DNA of 64,000 nucleotides from JACCQS01 sp963766765 (GTDB lineage: Bacteria > Actinomycetota > Actinomycetes > Mycobacteriales > Geodermatophilaceae), in the NCBI GenBank assembly GCA_963766765.1, contig CAVYBR010000001.1, forward strand, positions 88,905 to 152,904, given 5' to 3'. The notes under the pieces are model-generated. The model searched no databases. It worked only from the letters and a program-made list of their open reading frames with translations, and was not told where the DNA came from. Positions 1-8,279 of this stretch are shown here, one piece after another. Numbering within the stretch: position 1 is the stretch's first letter; each line of letters starts with the position of its first letter. A program made the translations under genes and the position numbers.

Positions 1-106
1 ACACAGTGATCAAGGCCGGCTCGCTCGACGCAAGCAGAGCCGCCGGACATCATCAGGGGGCACCGGCTTCGGCGCGCGGAGGGCAGGTAGTCTCGTCTTC
101 CGGTAA

Positions 107-179
107 GGGGCTGTGGCGCAGCTGGTAGCGCACCACACTGGCAGTGTGGGGGTCAGGGGTTCGAGTCCCCTCAGCTCCA
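107..179 (+). tRNA. tRNA-Ala (anticodon GGC)
   Basis: The cloverleaf folds fully: a 7-bp acceptor (GGGGCTG with CAGCTCC), a GCGC/GCGC D stem around AGCTGGTA, an anticodon stem CCACA/TGTGG around loop CTGGCAG (anticodon GGC, reading GCC), and a T arm with GGTTCGAGTCC. The discriminator base is A and CCA is not encoded. No duplicated 3' end that would mark an integration site was found elsewhere in the window. Confidence 0.97.
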
Positions 180-501
180 CCCTTGTGGCACAAACGCTTT
201 CGCGTCTGTGATGATCGTGCGGACAGTCAAAACGGAGCAAAAGGGGGCAGCGGGCTTCCGAGCGACCCCTCAGAGCCGACAGAGGTCTGCACCGCCTGAC
301 CGGCAAGGGCCATGTCCCTTGGACTTCAATTCAGCGGCCCAACCCTCGAGGGGCCTCGTCGTGGCGGCCGCTCAGCCGGCGGGCTGATATCAGCACCCCT
401 CCGGCGAGTCCGGTTTACGGTGGTGGGACGGCCAGCACTGGACGGGTCAGATGCAGCCGTCCAACGCGCGTGCCCATAGTGCTGCTCCGCCGGCGCGGCC
501 A
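180..501. other. intergenic stretch, no gene seen
   Basis: About 320 bases between tRNA-Ala and the DUF1232 gene. Open frames here look like shadows: one on the minus strand runs through the tRNA complement. No convincing ribosome site, hairpin-plus-T terminator or conserved peptide is visible. Confidence 0.5.
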
Positions 502-924
502 TCATGTGCCAGGAGCGGGGAGGCGTAACAGGCGGTGCAGGGTGTCCAGTCCGATAGCGGTGCCTGGCCAGTGGCGTGCCAGGGCGTCCGCGCCGGCGCG
601 ACGCACGACTGCCCGTAGGGCGAGCGCGATGAGGATGGCGTCGTCGGCGTAGCCGATCACCGGGATGAAGTCAGGAACCAAATCGATCGGCAGCAGCAAG
701 TAGCCCACGAGCAGTCCGAGCAGGATCCGGACACCGCGTGGCAGGTCGCGGTCGGCGGCTAGACGACGCAACAGTCGGATGACGTCAGGTAACAGCCGGA
801 CTGCTCCGCGCCAGCCAGCGGCGTCCGGACTGCGGCGACCGGTGACCCAGAGAGCGCCGAGCAGGCTCAGCCAGAGGATGAGCAGCCCCCCGGCGATCGC
901 GATCAGTACGTGCCACCAGTCCAT
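502..924 (-). CDS. DUF1232 (YkvA-like) membrane protein
   Basis: A 140-residue protein starting at MDWWHVLIA. It has an N-terminal membrane segment (about residues 5-27, rich in I, L, A and G), a basic linker, and then the DUF1232 core at about residues 60-105 with the signature LLPIDLVPDFIPVIGYADDA. That family is small, membrane-associated and of unknown biochemical function. The frame stays open upstream to 1182 (another ATG at 957 adds 11 residues), but the upstream part is arginine-rich without family resemblance, so the start next to the membrane segment is preferred. It stands alone between tRNA-Ala and an unrelated plus-strand gene. Confidence 0.85.
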   Translation of the reverse strand: MDWWHVLIAIAGGLLILWLSLLGALWVTGRRSPDAAGWRGAVRLLPDVIRLLRRLAADRDLPRGVRILLGLLVGYLLLPIDLVPDFIPVIGYADDAILIALALRAVVRRAGADALARHWPGTAIGLDTLHRLLRLPAPGT

Positions 925-1426
925 TGCACCGATTCTCGGTGAAGGCCGGAGATCCATGGTGCGTCGATGCCTGGCTCCGGGGACGCCGTCCCCGCCGATC
1001 AGCCCCGGAGACCTCGCATAGACCGCGTTGTCACTGCGTCGATACACCGACGTACCCGACTTCCCGGCAAGCACTCTCGATTGGACGGCGCCGCGGGCTA
1101 GATGAGACCCGCGGCGCCTAGGCCAGATTCGGATCCCCCGGCCGCGACCCGACCGTGGGTTCAGCATTCCACGACCAAACACTCACTGTAAAGAATCGAT
1201 TACGGAATGTACTGCTGACGAGTCTGTGCAGCCGCCTACGATTTCCGACAGCGTGTTCAGGCCCGCTGGCGGACGGCCTTGACGGACGGCTTCCGTGTAG
1301 CCGAGGGGTGCCCGCCTGGTAGGCACGCTGATGGCCTACGACGACCCGCTTGCGGCGATGTGACCGGCCGCGACCTGACCCCTATCCGGAAGAGGATCGT
1401 CCGGAATGGGCTCTACAGTGCCGGGC
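925..1426. other. intergenic stretch, no gene seen
   Basis: About 500 bases between the divergent DUF1232 and VOC genes. It must hold both promoters, but no recognisable operator or conserved ORF stands out. The stretch around 1170-1230 is AT-richer than its surroundings and is the likeliest promoter zone. Longer ORFs overlapping it are arginine- and serine-rich antisense shadows. Confidence 0.4.
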
Positions 1427-2602
1427 ATGACAGAGATCGGAACGGACTGGCGGATGGTCGATGGCTTTGCGACTGCATGGTTCGACGCGCCTTCGCTGAT
1501 CGAGGGGGCTGCGCTGGCCGGGCGCATCGTGGAGCTGTCGGCCGAGGTCGCGGTCGACGTCCGCGCGACGGGCATCCGGGTGCGCCTCGACTCAGCCGAG
1601 CACGCCGAGGCGGTGTCTGCGGCCGCGCGGGATCTTGGACTGGCCACGAACCCTGCAGTGCTGCAGCACTTGAGCGTCGTGTTCGAAACCGCGAATCCGT
1701 CTGTTGTGCGCGAGTTCTGGCAGCGCGTGCTCGACTACGCGCCCGGGGAGGACGGCGGTTTGGCCGATCCGTTGCGGCGCGACCCCGAGATCCGGATCCG
1801 GCAGTCGACCGACCCACGGCCGTTGCGAAACCGCATCCACCTCGACGTGGTGCGGCCGGCCGCATCGGTCGAGCAGGCGAATCTTGGTGAGGCATCGGGA
1901 CCGTTCGGGGTCTGTCACACCGACCCCGACGGCAACGAGGTCGACGTGGTGCCGGGCGATGCGCTCGGCGAGAGGAACGACACAGCCGACTGGCAGGCGG
2001 TGTTCAGCGCGATGGCGTGCTACCGCATCACCTCGCCGAAGCAGCAGCGTGACCTGGCCGCCGCTGCAGCGGTGCTGGCCGACGATGCTGGCTTCCCACT
2101 GCTGGTCGACCTGCGCCCCGGGCTCGTGATCATCGACAGCGGTAAGGACCAGTGGGTGGACGACGCCCACGGCCTCGAGCTCGACTTCACCGACCTCGCC
2201 GGAAACCTCCAGACTGCTGCCCGCGAGCTCGGGGCCACTGCGGATCCGGGGCTCTCGCGCTTCGTTCAGCTCTTCCTCGACGCCGCCGACGTCGACGCGG
2301 TCCGCGCGTTCTGGCTCGCCGCACTCGGGTACACCCCCGACCGGCGAGCCTGGGTGAACGACATCCACGATCCGCGGCGGCTGAACCCGGAGCTGGTGTT
2401 CCAAGAGATCGACGCTTCGGAGGCGGAGCGGCGGCGGCAGCGCAACCGCATCCATTTCGAGCTCGCTGTCCCGTCGGACCTCGCTCAGACGCGCCTCGCC
2501 GCGATCGTCGAAGCCGGTGGCCGACTCCTTGACGAGTCGGAGGATCGCTGGCGGGTCGCCGACCCCGAAGGCAACGAAATGGTGATCGTCAGTGGGGCAT
2601 GA
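1427..2602 (+). CDS. VOC-superfamily (glyoxalase-like) protein with N-terminal dehydratase-like segment
   Basis: A 391-residue protein. Residues 1-80 (MTEIGTDWRMVDGFATAWF, then a region of alternating A, V and E) resemble the pterin-4a-carbinolamine-dehydratase-like segment often fused in front of actinobacterial Glyoxalase_6 domains. Two VOC modules follow, at about residues 85-180 and 255-390. Each ends in a typical VOC tail: CHTDPDGNEVDVVPG in the first and VADPEGNEMVIVSG in the second, with RNRIH(L/F) strands before them. Metal ligands of true glyoxalase I are not obvious, so the substrate cannot be named. The start at ATG 1427 is chosen over an in-frame ATG 21 bases upstream. It converges on the SRPBCC gene. 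Confidence 0.8.
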   Translation: MTEIGTDWRMVDGFATAWFDAPSLIEGAALAGRIVELSAEVAVDVRATGIRVRLDSAEHAEAVSAAARDLGLATNPAVLQHLSVVFETANPSVVREFWQRVLDYAPGEDGGLADPLRRDPEIRIRQSTDPRPLRNRIHLDVVRPAASVEQANLGEASGPFGVCHTDPDGNEVDVVPGDALGERNDTADWQAVFSAMACYRITSPKQQRDLAAAAAVLADDAGFPLLVDLRPGLVIIDSGKDQWVDDAHGLELDFTDLAGNLQTAARELGATADPGLSRFVQLFLDAADVDAVRAFWLAALGYTPDRRAWVNDIHDPRRLNPELVFQEIDASEAERRRQRNRIHFELAVPSDLAQTRLAAIVEAGGRLLDESEDRWRVADPEGNEMVIVSGA

Positions 2603-2630
2603 GCTCGCTCTCGGCTGAGCTCGTCCGTCC

Positions 2631-3092
2631 CTACTCCTCGACGAACGCAGCCAGCTGAGCCAAGGAGGAGGCCAGCCCCACGGCGTGGTCCGCCGCCGAG
2701 ATACCCACAGGGACGTCCGCCGCGCGGATCGTCACTTCAGTGCCGTCGGGCAGCGCAGCCACCGCCCAGGTCATCAGCATGGTGCCTGCGAAAGCAGGGT
2801 CGTCGGAGACGAACTCCACAGCTTGGACCACACGCTCATCCGGCACGACGTCGACGAACCGGGCCTCCACGATGTCGGAGCCAGCGGTGGACTTCCCCGA
2901 ACTCGACGCGTCGTCGTCGTAGGTCAGGACAAGACGGTAGGACCCGCCCGGGCGCGGATCGAACCGCTCGAACCGCCCCGTCATGCCCTGCGGGGGCAGC
3001 CACCGGAGAAGCTGGTCGGGATCGACGAGGGCGGCGAAGACACGCTGCACGTCGGCGTGCACGACCCGCGAGGCCGAATCCGTTCGCGGCAT
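2631..3092 (-). CDS. SRPBCC / AHSA1 domain protein
   Basis: A 153-residue START-like ligand-binding fold of the activator-of-Hsp90-ATPase-homologue type. It shows the family pattern: SRVVHADVQRVFAALVDP near the N-terminus, LLRWLPP, a GRFERFDPRPGGSYR strand, VVPDERVVQAVEF, and a C-terminal long helix (ISAADHAVGLASSLAQLAAFVEE). The family binds hydrophobic ligands or acts in stress and toxin responses, but no ligand can be inferred here. It lies 74 bases downstream of the photolyase gene on the same strand and may be co-transcribed with it. Confidence 0.85.
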   Translation of the reverse strand: MPRTDSASRVVHADVQRVFAALVDPDQLLRWLPPQGMTGRFERFDPRPGGSYRLVLTYDDDASSSGKSTAGSDIVEARFVDVVPDERVVQAVEFVSDDPAFAGTMLMTWAVAALPDGTEVTIRAADVPVGISAADHAVGLASSLAQLAAFVEE

Positions 3093-3166
3093 CGGCGCAG
3101 CATCGCAGATCGTCGACGGCCCCGGCCACCATCTGCGTCCGACGTTCCGGACGTCCCCGGGTTTGA

Positions 3167-4540
3167 TCAGGCGAGCTCACGAATGTCCTTGACTGCCGCG
3201 TAGCGCTCGAGCGCGACCAGGCGCTCGGCATCGTGGTCCACGATTCGCTCCGGGTAGCCCACGGGGAGGCCATCGGGCAGCTCCCAGGGCTGATGCACCC
3301 GCCCGCCCTCGATACCGCGCAGCTCCGGGACGTACCGGCGTACGTAGGCACCGTCCGGATCGAACTTCTTGCCCTGCAGCACCGGGTTGAACACCCGGAA
3401 GTACGGCGCCGCGTCGGTGCCGCAGCCGGCAACCCATTGCCAGCCGTGCTGGTTCGAGGCGAGGTCCCCGTCGACAAGGTGCTGCATGAACCACCGGGCA
3501 CCGCGGGTCCATTCCTGGTGCAGATCCTTGACCAGGAACGAGGCGACCAGCATCCGCACGCGGTTGTGCATCCAGCCCTCGGCCAGCAGCTGTCGCATGC
3601 CGGCGTCCACCATCGGATACCCGGTCCGACCTTGCGCCCAGGCGCGAAAGTGCTCGTCGGCGCGCTTTCCCTCGGCGTAGGCCATCTGTTTGTACCGGGG
3701 CTGCAGGTAGTCCCGCGCCGAATCCGGTTGATGCCACAAGACGTCCGCGTAGAACTCCCGCCAGGCGATCTCGTTGACGAAGCTCTGCGCACCCTTGCCG
3801 GTTTCGCCCGCCAGATCGGCGAGCAGCGTCCTCGGGTGGATACAACCCAGGTGCAGGTACGGCGACAGCCGGCTCGTTTGATCGAGGTCGGGACGGTTGC
3901 GGTTGCTGGCGTACTGCCCGATGCGGGTTTCGCGGAAGTCCCGCCAGGCCCGGTGTGCTGCCCGCTCGCCGGGGTCGGGCAGTGAGAGATCGCTGCGCTC
4001 TTCAGCTGCTGGCAGCTCGTCACCGCCGAGACCTGGGGCCCACTGTAGGGATCGCGGAGTGATCGCCGGTGGTCGCCAACCGTGTGACCGCCAGGCCCGG
4101 GAGAACGGCGTGAACACTCGGTACGGCTCGCCGTCCGCCTTGGTGACCCGACCCGGCGTGACCGCATAGGCCGATCCGGTGCGCACGAGCTCGACGCCGT
4201 CGAGTGCCCGCGCAACTGCTTCGTCTCGCACCCGCCCGTACGGACCGGTGTCCGCAGCAATGTGCACGGACGTCGCGCCGACCTCGGCGGCCAGCCTGGG
4301 AAGCACCGTGGCCGGATCGCCGACTCGAATGATGAGCCGGCCGCCCATTGCGTGGTCGAGCTCGGCCAGGCAGCCGAGCAGGAAGCTGCGGCGCGGTTGA
4401 CCCGAAGGTGCCCAAAGCGCCTGGTCGAGCACGAACAGCCCGACCACGTGCCCGCCGTCGGCGGCATCGCGGGCCGCGAGCAGGGCGGGGTTGTCCGCCA
4501 AGCGCAGGTCGCGGCGAAACCACATGATCGAAACCGGCAC
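3167..4540 (-). CDS. phr: deoxyribodipyrimidine photo-lyase
   Basis: A 457-residue class I CPD photolyase/cryptochrome-family flavoprotein that reverses UV pyrimidine dimers using light. The N-terminal antenna domain begins VPVSIMWFRRDLRLADNPALL. The C-terminal FAD domain carries EIAWREFYADVLW, GRTGYPMVDAGMRQLLAEGWMHNR and the LHQEWTRGARWFMQHLVDGDLASNQHGWQW region that lines the flavin and the dimer site, split here across about residues 335-385. A GTG at 4540 is preferred because the family consensus begins two or three residues before the MWFRRDLR motif; ATG 4525 is the alternative. The ORF extends upstream without family similarity. Confidence 0.95.
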   Translation of the reverse strand: MPVSIMWFRRDLRLADNPALLAARDAADGGHVVGLFVLDQALWAPSGQPRRSFLLGCLAELDHAMGGRLIIRVGDPATVLPRLAAEVGATSVHIAADTGPYGRVRDEAVARALDGVELVRTGSAYAVTPGRVTKADGEPYRVFTPFSRAWRSHGWRPPAITPRSLQWAPGLGGDELPAAEERSDLSLPDPGERAAHRAWRDFRETRIGQYASNRNRPDLDQTSRLSPYLHLGCIHPRTLLADLAGETGKGAQSFVNEIAWREFYADVLWHQPDSARDYLQPRYKQMAYAEGKRADEHFRAWAQGRTGYPMVDAGMRQLLAEGWMHNRVRMLVASFLVKDLHQEWTRGARWFMQHLVDGDLASNQHGWQWVAGCGTDAAPYFRVFNPVLQGKKFDPDGAYVRRYVPELRGIEGGRVHQPWELPDGLPVGYPERIVDHDAERLVALERYAAVKDIRELA

Positions 4541-4670
4541 GACTGCGACCGTATGTGAACTTGGGATGGGCCGACGAATCGGGCAAGGTGGCGCACATGT
4601 CCGTGCCCCCGCAGCATCCCGCACTCATCGGCGCAGTTCTCGGCGCCGGACTCTCCCGGGGCGTCGCCTT

Positions 4671-5831
4671 GTGAGCGCCGCCGAGCCGGTGAGCTCAGGC
4701 GTCGCCGAACTGCTCGAGACGCTGGTTCGCATCGACTCCGTCAACCCTGGCCTCTCCGATGGCGCATCCGGCGAGGCTGAGGTCGCGGCCTACGTCGCCG
4801 ACTGGGCGCAAGCGGCTGGCCTGCGGGTTGAGACCGTCGAGCGGACCCCAGGTCGGCCGAGCGTCGTGGTCCGTGGTGGCCGGGCGACGGGTGGGCGGAG
4901 GCTGCTGCTCTGCGGGCATCTCGATACCGTCGGGCTTGCCGGGATGGACGCGCCATTGACGCCGCGCATCGAGGGTGACCGGCTCTACGGCCGGGGCGCC
5001 TACGACATGAAGGCCGGTCTGGCAGCCGCTCTCATCGCTTGCCGGGACGCAGCGGCGGCCGACATCGCCGGCGAAGTCATCGTCGCGGCCGTCGCCGACG
5101 AGGAACACGCCAGCATCGGCGTTCAGGAGGTGTTGGACCACCTGCACGGAACGAGGCTGGACGCGGCAATCGTCACCGAGCCCACCGAGCTGGCCATCGG
5201 TACTGGCCACCGGGGCTTCGTCTGGACCGAGGTCACGGTGACCGGAGTCGCCGCGCATGGCTCCCGACCGCAGCTCGGTGTGGACGCCATTCTGAAGGCG
5301 GGTCCGGTCCTCGTGGCCTTCGCAGACCTCGGCCGTGAGCTCGCCGGCCGGCCGCACCCGTTCCTAGGGCCGGGAAACCTGCACGGCTCCCTCATCGTCG
5401 GTGGAACCGAGGAGTCCACCATTCCGGACCGGTGCGTCTTCACCGCGGAGCGGCGCACGCTTCCGGGCGAGACCGTCGCCATTGTCGAAGCCGACGTCGA
5501 AGCGCTCCTCGACCGATGCCGCACTGCCGATCCCGGCCTCGTGGTCACAGCACGGACCACGCTGGCCCGTGACCCGTTCGAGACGCCGGCCGACGCCGCC
5601 ATCGTCACCGCGATGGCGGCTGCGACGGCGCAGGTGACCGGCAGCTCAGCGAAGGTTGTGCCGCTCAGCTATTGGGCCGACTCGGCATTCATTGCCGCCG
5701 CCGGCATCCCCACCGTCCTGTTCGGCCCTGCCGGAGACGGCGCACACGCCGATGTCGAGTGGGTCAGCCTCTCGGGGACCGCCACGTGCGCCCGCGTGCT
5801 CACCGCCGCAGCGCTCGATCTCTGCAGTTGA
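4671..5831 (+). CDS. M20 family metallopeptidase (ArgE/DapE-like)
   Basis: A 386-residue di-zinc amidohydrolase. Visible metal-site motifs are LLLCGHLDTVG (His and catalytic Asp), GRGAYDMKAGLAAAL (bridging Asp), VADEEHASIG (catalytic and ligand Glu) and TEPTELAIGTGHRG. The dimerisation lid domain begins near GFVWTEVTVTGVAAHGSRP. C-terminal SYWADSAFIAAAGIPTVLFGPAGDGAH supplies the last His. The family includes acetylornithine deacetylase, succinyl-DAP desuccinylase and carboxypeptidase G2, and the exact substrate is not resolved. The start is GTG 4671, overlapping the TGA of a 25-codon upstream frame. Earlier in-frame sequence is arginine-rich and unlikely to be translated. Confidence 0.88.
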   Translation: MSAAEPVSSGVAELLETLVRIDSVNPGLSDGASGEAEVAAYVADWAQAAGLRVETVERTPGRPSVVVRGGRATGGRRLLLCGHLDTVGLAGMDAPLTPRIEGDRLYGRGAYDMKAGLAAALIACRDAAAADIAGEVIVAAVADEEHASIGVQEVLDHLHGTRLDAAIVTEPTELAIGTGHRGFVWTEVTVTGVAAHGSRPQLGVDAILKAGPVLVAFADLGRELAGRPHPFLGPGNLHGSLIVGGTEESTIPDRCVFTAERRTLPGETVAIVEADVEALLDRCRTADPGLVVTARTTLARDPFETPADAAIVTAMAAATAQVTGSSAKVVPLSYWADSAFIAAAGIPTVLFGPAGDGAHADVEWVSLSGTATCARVLTAAALDLCS

Positions 5832-5867
5832 CGCGCGACCCAGCAGAAATCAACCGAACGCGGTCGA

Positions 5868-8279
5868 TCAGTTGCTGCCGATCAGCCCGTTCAGCACCCG
5901 CTGGAACGCAAGGTCGACTCCGGGCACGATCTTGCCTCGGGCATCAAAGCGCGTCAGTTGAGTCAGTCGGCCCTGCTGCCACCAGTAGACGAATGGACTG
6001 ACCGAACCCTCCTCATCGGTGAACGCGTGCTCCGCGAACGCGCTCAGCTGCTCCAGCGACGGCACGGCAGACTGGTCCACGATCGGGTGGAAGGCGATCT
6101 CGTGCAGGTTGGGCACAGCCACCAGAACGCCGAGGGGCGGCTCCCCCCGGCCGACGGTGCGCGCCAACACATCCGGCAGGATCAGGAGCTTGCTGGCGAT
6201 ATAGACCGACCGGCCGTAGGCGACGTGAATCGTCCCGCCGTTGTCGGTGAAGACCGCATAGTCGTCGATCGGCTCGGCGAGCAGATGGGCGAGTGCGGCG
6301 CTGTGCAGCGCGCTGCGGTCGAAGCGCTCCAACTCCGTACGCTGCAGGATCTGAACCGATTCCGGGAGGTCGACTACCAGCAACTCGACCAGGTCCCCGA
6401 CGACCGGCCGGGCGTAGCTGTAGCCGTCGTTGTCGTCGAGCGTGGCGCGGTCGTAGACCCGAAGAAATGTGCGACTGAACACCTCATCGACGCTGAGGCC
6501 GTAGAGCGGTTCCGCAACCCGGCCCGTACCGAGAATCGTGTCCACGTAGTCCCCGACGATGGTGGGCCAACGGTCCTCGCTGCCCGAGTCGTGGAGGCAG
6601 CTGGTTGCGAGCTCGTGCAGCGCGTACCTGGAGCCGTCTGGCAACTCGGCGCTGCCGCGCACCATGGTCACCCGCACGCCGCGGACCAAGCAGGCATCGC
6701 GGACCAGCAGTCGCAGTCGTCGCGCTTGCCGCGAGGTCAGATCGGGGAAATCGTCATCTCGGTCAACCTCGGGTTCCGCCGCGACATCGGGGGAGGTGTC
6801 GGTGTCCACACCCGTGGATTCGATTGCGGTGTTGACTCCCTTGCCCAGATTCGCGAGGTATTTCTCCGCGTCGGCCGACATGACTGGGTCCTTGGCAACC
6901 CTGGCGAACTGGTAGGCCACGCTGGCAGCCGCGAGGTCGCCGCGCTTTTCCAGCAACAGGCCTAGCCGCAGAGCCGCCTCCGGCGCCTTCGTCTCGTGGC
7001 GTGAGTCAACGGCGACCTGATAGACCGCCGCGGCACGCCCCAGGTCACCGTGCTCCTCCAGCAGATGCCCAAGGGCGACGGCTGCCTCCGGTGCGCCGTG
7101 TTCGTGCCCCGAGTCGATGGCGAGTTGATAACTGGCGATTGCCCGGTGGAGGTCCCCCTGCGTTCGCCGAACGTGCCCGAGGCGCAGGGCGGCGGCCGGC
7201 GTGCAGTCGGGGTGCCGGGAGTCAACGGCGTACTGCCACGACGCAATTGCAGCGTCCACATCGTTCTGCTCCTGTTGCAGGACACCGAGATTGAAGGCTG
7301 CCCACGGGGCGTAATCGGTGTGTCCTGACTCGAGTACGGACTTCCAGAATTGAGCCGCGCCGGCCAGATCTCCCGAATCTCTGTGCAGGTCCCCGAGTTC
7401 CAGTGCAGCAGCTGGCGCGTACTCGGCGTCTCCGGACGAGACCGCGACGCGCCAGGCAGCGATGGCCGCATCGATGTAGTCCTGCTCCCGGCGGAGGATT
7501 CCGAGGTTGAACGCCGCCATCGGCCCGTAAGTGGCATCACGTGAGGCGATGGCCAGCTGCCATGCCGCCGCAGCCCGATCGACCTCGCCGGCCTCTTGCC
7601 GGAGAACGCCAAGGTTGTATGCCGCGACCGGTAGCGCCTTGGGATGCCGGGAATCGATGACGACTTGGTAGGCGGCCGCCTCACCTGCGGTGTCGCCCTG
7701 ATCCTGACAAAGAACTGCCAGCATCAGGGCCGCCTGCAGTGCCTCGTCAGGATCTCCGGCCTCGATCGTTCGTCTGTACGCCGCTGCCCGCTCGAGATGG
7801 GGTTGATCCTCATGCAGGGCGCTCGCCTTGATCGCCGCCGCCGCGGCGTGAGTGGGGTGTCCCGAATCGATGGCGATCTGGTAAGCCGAAGTCGCCAGGG
7901 CGAATTCGCCTTGGGCCTTACGGAGATCACCCAAGCCCAGCGCGGCCTCCGGCGCATGGTCGGGATGCCGGGAATCGATCACGAACTGGAACGCTCTGAT
8001 CGCGGAGGCGGAATCACCCCGATGGTTGTGCACCGACGCCATGCACAGTGCGGCGGCCGGGGCCTGATCCGGATGACCGGAGTCGAGGGCCCGTTGCCAC
8101 GCGGCCATTGCACCCTCGAGGTCGCGATGCTTCAGGCGATCCATGCCGAGACTGACAGCGTCCTTCGGCGTCTCCGATGTCCGCGGATCGACGGTGGCGC
8201 CAGGCGTCGTGGTGGTTGGCGCAGGGTCCGGCACACCCGGACTCGAGCTCGCAGCTGCTCTCTCGGGCACGACGGCTGG
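5868..8279 (-). CDS. TPR-repeat part of a frameshifted NTPase-TPR protein
   Basis: The C-terminal portion of a protein of about 1,190 residues whose N-terminus lies in another frame (next entry). After a Pro/Thr/Ala-rich linker come about 12 tandem 36-residue TPR-like units (the pattern is AxxAWQxAIDSGHPDxAPxAAxxLGxLxxxxGD). A 270-residue C-terminal domain follows, with LTSRQARRLRLLVRDACLVRG, DEVFSRTFLRVYDRATLDD and SPFVYWWQQGRL, which I do not recognise. The given start is the first ATG in this frame. The real reading frame probably enters from the upstream ORF somewhere in 8290-8350, in the low-complexity linker. The role is probably a scaffold or STAND-like signalling protein (inference). 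Confidence 0.7.
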   Translation of the reverse strand, partial: PAVVPERAAASSSPGVPDPAPTTTTPGATVDPRTSETPKDAVSLGMDRLKHRDLEGAMAAWQRALDSGHPDQAPAAALCMASVHNHRGDSASAIRAFQFVIDSRHPDHAPEAALGLGDLRKAQGEFALATSAYQIAIDSGHPTHAAAAAIKASALHEDQPHLERAAAYRRTIEAGDPDEALQAALMLAVLCQDQGDTAGEAAAYQVVIDSRHPKALPVAAYNLGVLRQEAGEVDRAAAAWQLAIASRDATYGPMAAFNLGILRREQDYIDAAIAAWRVAVSSGDAEYAPAAALELGDLHRDSGDLAGAAQFWKSVLESGHTDYAPWAAFNLGVLQQEQNDVDAAIASWQYAVDSRHPDCTPAAALRLGHVRRTQGDLHRAIASYQLAIDSGHEHGAPEAAVALGHLLEEHGDLGRAAAVYQVAVDSRHETKAPEAALRLGLLLEKRGDLAAASVAYQFARVAKDPVMSADAEKYLANLGKGVNTAIESTGVDTDTSPDVAAEPEVDRDDDFPDLTSRQARRLRLLVRDACLVRGVRVTMVRGSAELPDGSRYALHELATSCLHDSGSEDRWPTIVGDYVDTILGTGRVAEPLYGLSVDEVFSRTFLRVYDRATLDDNDGYSYARPVVGDLVELLVVDLPESVQILQRTELERFDRSALHSAALAHLLAEPIDDYAVFTDNGGTIHVAYGRSVYIASKLLILPDVLARTVGRGEPPLGVLVAVPNLHEIAFHPIVDQSAVPSLEQLSAFAEHAFTDEEGSVSPFVYWWQQGRLTQLTRFDARGKIVPGVDLAFQRVLNGLIGSN

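Noticed and set aside
10..306. 98-codon minus ORF over tRNA-Ala
   Set aside because: Translation of tRNA antisense (RGLEPLTPTLP-type string), a known artefact.
107..501. tRNA-Ala as an integration site for a mobile element
   Set aside because: No integrase, and no second copy of the tRNA 3' end in the window.
4596..4673. 25-codon ORF ending in a TGA that overlaps the M20 peptidase GTG
   Set aside because: It has no clear ribosome site and lies antisense to the 5' flank of the photolyase gene; overlap alone is weak evidence.
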